A DNA stretch of 8,235 nt from Anaerolineae bacterium (GTDB lineage: Bacteria > Chloroflexota > Anaerolineae > B4-G1 > SLSP01): positions 1 through 8,235 of the forward strand of contig JAIOSN010000025.1 in the NCBI GenBank assembly GCA_021107605.1, written 5' to 3'. The translations under genes were made by a program, and so were the position numbers. Of this stretch, positions 6,655 through 8,235 are shown piece by piece (the stretch's first letter is position 1; the number at the start of each line of letters is the position of its first letter). Below the pieces are notes generated by a model. That model was not told the origin of the DNA. It searched no databases and saw nothing but the letters and a program-made list of their open reading frames with translations.

Positions 6655-6704
6655 GCCCGTGGCTAAAGACCACGGGCTACGAAACTACGCCCCATGAATG
6701 GGGC
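6655..6704. repeat. Palindromic intergenic repeat, copy B (two hairpins)
   Basis: GCCCGTGG (6655-6662) pairs perfectly with CCACGGGC (6670-6677) around CTAAAGA. A second hairpin, GCCCCA (6689-6694) with TGGGGC (6699-6704), has a 4-nt loop. The first 16 bases from 6656 match copy A at 493-508. Between 6705 and 6858 I see only AT-rich, decayed-looking repeat sequence and no coding signal. Confidence 0.6.
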
Positions 6705-6858
6705 TAGGCAAGGCTTGCGGCGAATCACAATCCGCTGGCTATGCATAGATTACACTGATTTTTGCTCTTTTTTTTCGCGTTTATTAGTGTCCATTCGCGG
6801 TTAATTGTGAAGAACACTACGTCTGCTAATTTGTGAATTCTGCGGATAAATGCTACCG

Positions 6859-6875
6859 GCTAACCACTAACCACT
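6859..6875. repeat. Left part of the heptamer array split by the inserted element
   Basis: GCTAACC, ACTAACC and ACT lead straight into the inverted-repeat element. Joined to 7028-7045, they restore an unbroken heptamer register. Confidence 0.6.
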
Positions 6876-7017
6876 CAATGTCATTAAGTTAAGCTACTGA
6901 CCAGACCTCAGAGGTCTAATGCGACCCTCTCCCGCAAGAAATTTACCACAAATACGCCGTGGTTTGCAATTATGCGGCACTACCAGAGACCTCGGAGGTC
7001 TTATCTTAATGACATTG
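6876..7017. mobile_element. 142-bp MITE-like inverted-repeat element with target duplication
   Basis: The ends are inverted repeats: 6876-6893 and 7000-7017 match at 17 of 18 positions, and the outer 13 (CAATGTCATTAAG and CTTAATGACATTG) are perfect. Just inside each end is the palindrome AGACCTCNGAGGTCT (6903-6917 and 6987-7001). The core of about 70 bp has no coding capacity. ACTAACCACT flanks both sides (6866-6875 and 7018-7027) as a putative target duplication. It is probably a non-autonomous element mobilised in trans; no transposase is present to name the IS family. Confidence 0.75.
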
Positions 7018-7045
7018 ACTAACCACTAATCGCTAATCACTAACC
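7018..7045. repeat. Right part of the split heptamer array, overlapping the PBP stop
   Basis: Four 7-bp units, ACTAACC, ACTAATC, GCTAATC and ACTAACC. On the minus strand they encode the last three residues (Val-Ser-Asp) and the TAG stop (7035-7033) of the penicillin-binding protein. Confidence 0.6.
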
Positions 7046-8235
7046 TCCGGCGTGGGAGTGGGCAACGGCGAAATAGTAGTCGGGTCTGGCGTGGATGTCG
7101 CGCTGGGCGTGGGAGTGACCGTCGCGGTAATTGGTTCCGGCGTCCAGGTGTAGGTGGGCAACGGAGTCAACGTCGCGGTAGCCGTCCACTCCAGGGTCGG
7201 CGTGACCGAAGGCACCGGAGTCTCCGTAGGCATGGGTGAAGGCGTTAGCGTGGGCGTCGGCGTCGGGCCGACCACTTCAACGACAATGCGATCCTCAAAT
7301 TGTTGGTTATCCGTAGTATAAGCAACCAGACGCAACGTGTAGCTATGTATCTCCAACCCCTCGGTATCCCACAACACCAACTTCTCATTATTGGCAGGAG
7401 TGTTGTACGGGCCGCCTACCCACCCCCAAGCCTCCGGATGATCGCTGTACCCATAGGTGAGCTCAAAACGAGCCAGGTTGGGGAGCGCGACGGTGCCGAA
7501 AATCTCCACCACGCCGTAAACCTCCGCGCCCTCCTGCGGACGTAGAAGCCGCACCTGCTCAGATTCCGCGCTGGTGGTGCAATACTCTTGCGGCGCCACC
7601 TCGTAACCGTGTTCCGCCGCCCACTGCCGCAACCATTCCCGTCCGGCGGCATCTTGAACCTCATCCAATACCAACATCACCTTCTCCGTAATATTGGTAC
7701 GGCAGAACTGATTGGCACGTTTACCGGTGTGACTATCAATCTCCACCCGTTGGAACCAATCACGAGTGGAATCAGGAGGCAAGTTGTCTTGGGAGAAGAT
7801 GTCGCTCTCCCGTTCGGGGCAATAAGATGAAGGTTCTGCACCGGAGAGCGCGCAGACCTCTCTTTCCACGATGCCTTGCGGGCGCGGGAAATTGCGCGGC
7901 GGCGTATTTTCCAACGCGCGGATCATAAAAGCATTCCAGATCGGAGCCGCACCCACACTACCCGGCACATGGTTCATCTCCGAGTTATCATTATTCCCTA
8001 CCCAGACCCCGGCGACCAGATCGGGCGTATAGCCAACCGTCCAAGCATCCCGAAAATCATTCGTAGTCCCGGTCTTTGCCGCGGCCGGACGGTCGGGCAG
8101 CTCCAACATGTTGGGACAACCAAAGGATGGGCAACGCGCTCCCCGGTCAGAAAGGATATTCGTGAGGAGATAAGCATCCTGTGCAGAGATAACTTGCTCG
8201 CCGTGCGGCTTGCGATTATCAACTAACAGCTGCCC
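7033..8235 (-). CDS. Class A penicillin-binding protein, C-terminal 400 residues (5' end off right edge)
   Basis: The frame is open through the right edge, so the ATG at 8109 is internal and the glycosyltransferase domain, SxxK and SxN motifs lie outside. What remains is the end of the transpeptidase domain that cross-links peptidoglycan outside the membrane. RPAAAKTGTTNDFRDAW carries the KTGT box at partial residues 54-57, followed by the typical VGYTPDLVAGVWVGN. Next is a Cys-containing linker (about 120-220). A probable beta-rich Ig-like module (about 226-322) begins RLLRPQEGAEVYG, and a 77-residue Pro/Thr-rich tail (about 324-400, encoded by 7036-7266) ends the protein. Such tails are common on Chloroflexota wall and surface proteins and probably span or contact the wall. 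The last three codons and stop derive from a heptamer array. Downstream lies the MITE-like element. Confidence 0.93.
   Translation of the reverse strand, partial: GQLLVDNRKPHGEQVISAQDAYLLTNILSDRGARCPSFGCPNMLELPDRPAAAKTGTTNDFRDAWTVGYTPDLVAGVWVGNNDNSEMNHVPGSVGAAPIWNAFMIRALENTPPRNFPRPQGIVEREVCALSGAEPSSYCPERESDIFSQDNLPPDSTRDWFQRVEIDSHTGKRANQFCRTNITEKVMLVLDEVQDAAGREWLRQWAAEHGYEVAPQEYCTTSAESEQVRLLRPQEGAEVYGVVEIFGTVALPNLARFELTYGYSDHPEAWGWVGGPYNTPANNEKLVLWDTEGLEIHSYTLRLVAYTTDNQQFEDRIVVEVVGPTPTPTLTPSPMPTETPVPSVTPTLEWTATATLTPLPTYTWTPEPITATVTPTPSATSTPDPTTISPLPTPTPEVSD

Noticed and set aside
7033..8109. ATG at 8109 as the start of the penicillin-binding protein
   Set aside because: The frame stays open to 8235, and the upstream residues (VISAQDAYLLTNIL, then the segment before KTGTT) are conserved class A PBP sequence, so this Met is internal.

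Overview
The window most resembles a piece of a Chloroflexota (Anaerolineae-like) chromosome. This is inferred from three things: the long Pro/Thr-rich extracellular tail on the class A penicillin-binding protein, the B12-binding radical SAM protein, and intergenic regions built from 7- and 8-bp tandem repeats. No rRNA or tRNA is present to confirm the assignment. Genes are moderately GC-rich, while the partial gene at the left edge and the gaps are visibly more AT-rich.

Layout, left to right. (1) 1-406, minus strand: 5' part of a gene for a single-pass membrane protein with a GDGNxVGxGN motif. It runs off the left edge and has a second possible start with a strong ribosome binding site. (2) 407-868: non-coding, with two hairpin repeats and short-period arrays. 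(3) 869-2620, minus: B12-binding/radical SAM protein, probably of the uncharacterised Ta0216-type family. (4) 2621-3065: divergent intergenic region holding two tandem copies of a composite repeat, more short arrays, and a convincing pyrG promoter. (5) 3066-4682, plus: pyrG, CTP synthase, complete with all key residues. (6) 4776-6515, plus: bacterial dynamin-like GTPase, possibly co-transcribed with pyrG. (7) 6516-7032: non-coding, with hairpin repeats and a 142-bp MITE-like element inserted into a heptamer array. (8) 7033-8235, minus: C-terminal 400 residues of a class A penicillin-binding protein that enters from the right edge.

The proteins do not form an obvious single pathway. CTP synthase is nucleotide housekeeping, the dynamin-like protein probably remodels membrane, and the PBP builds cell wall. 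The most distinctive feature is the repeat landscape. Every intergenic region carries 7-bp arrays (GTTGAAA, GTTAGCG or CACTAAC type), 8-bp arrays (CTTAGCGG, CTCAGTG or GACTA type), or both. All four gene 3' ends in the window lie in, or within a few bases of, such arrays, and three of the four stop codons are the TAG inside a repeat unit. A small inverted-repeat element has landed in one array, and the array register constrains its target duplication to 3 or 10 bp. I see no CRISPR array, toxin-antitoxin pair or complete transposase gene.
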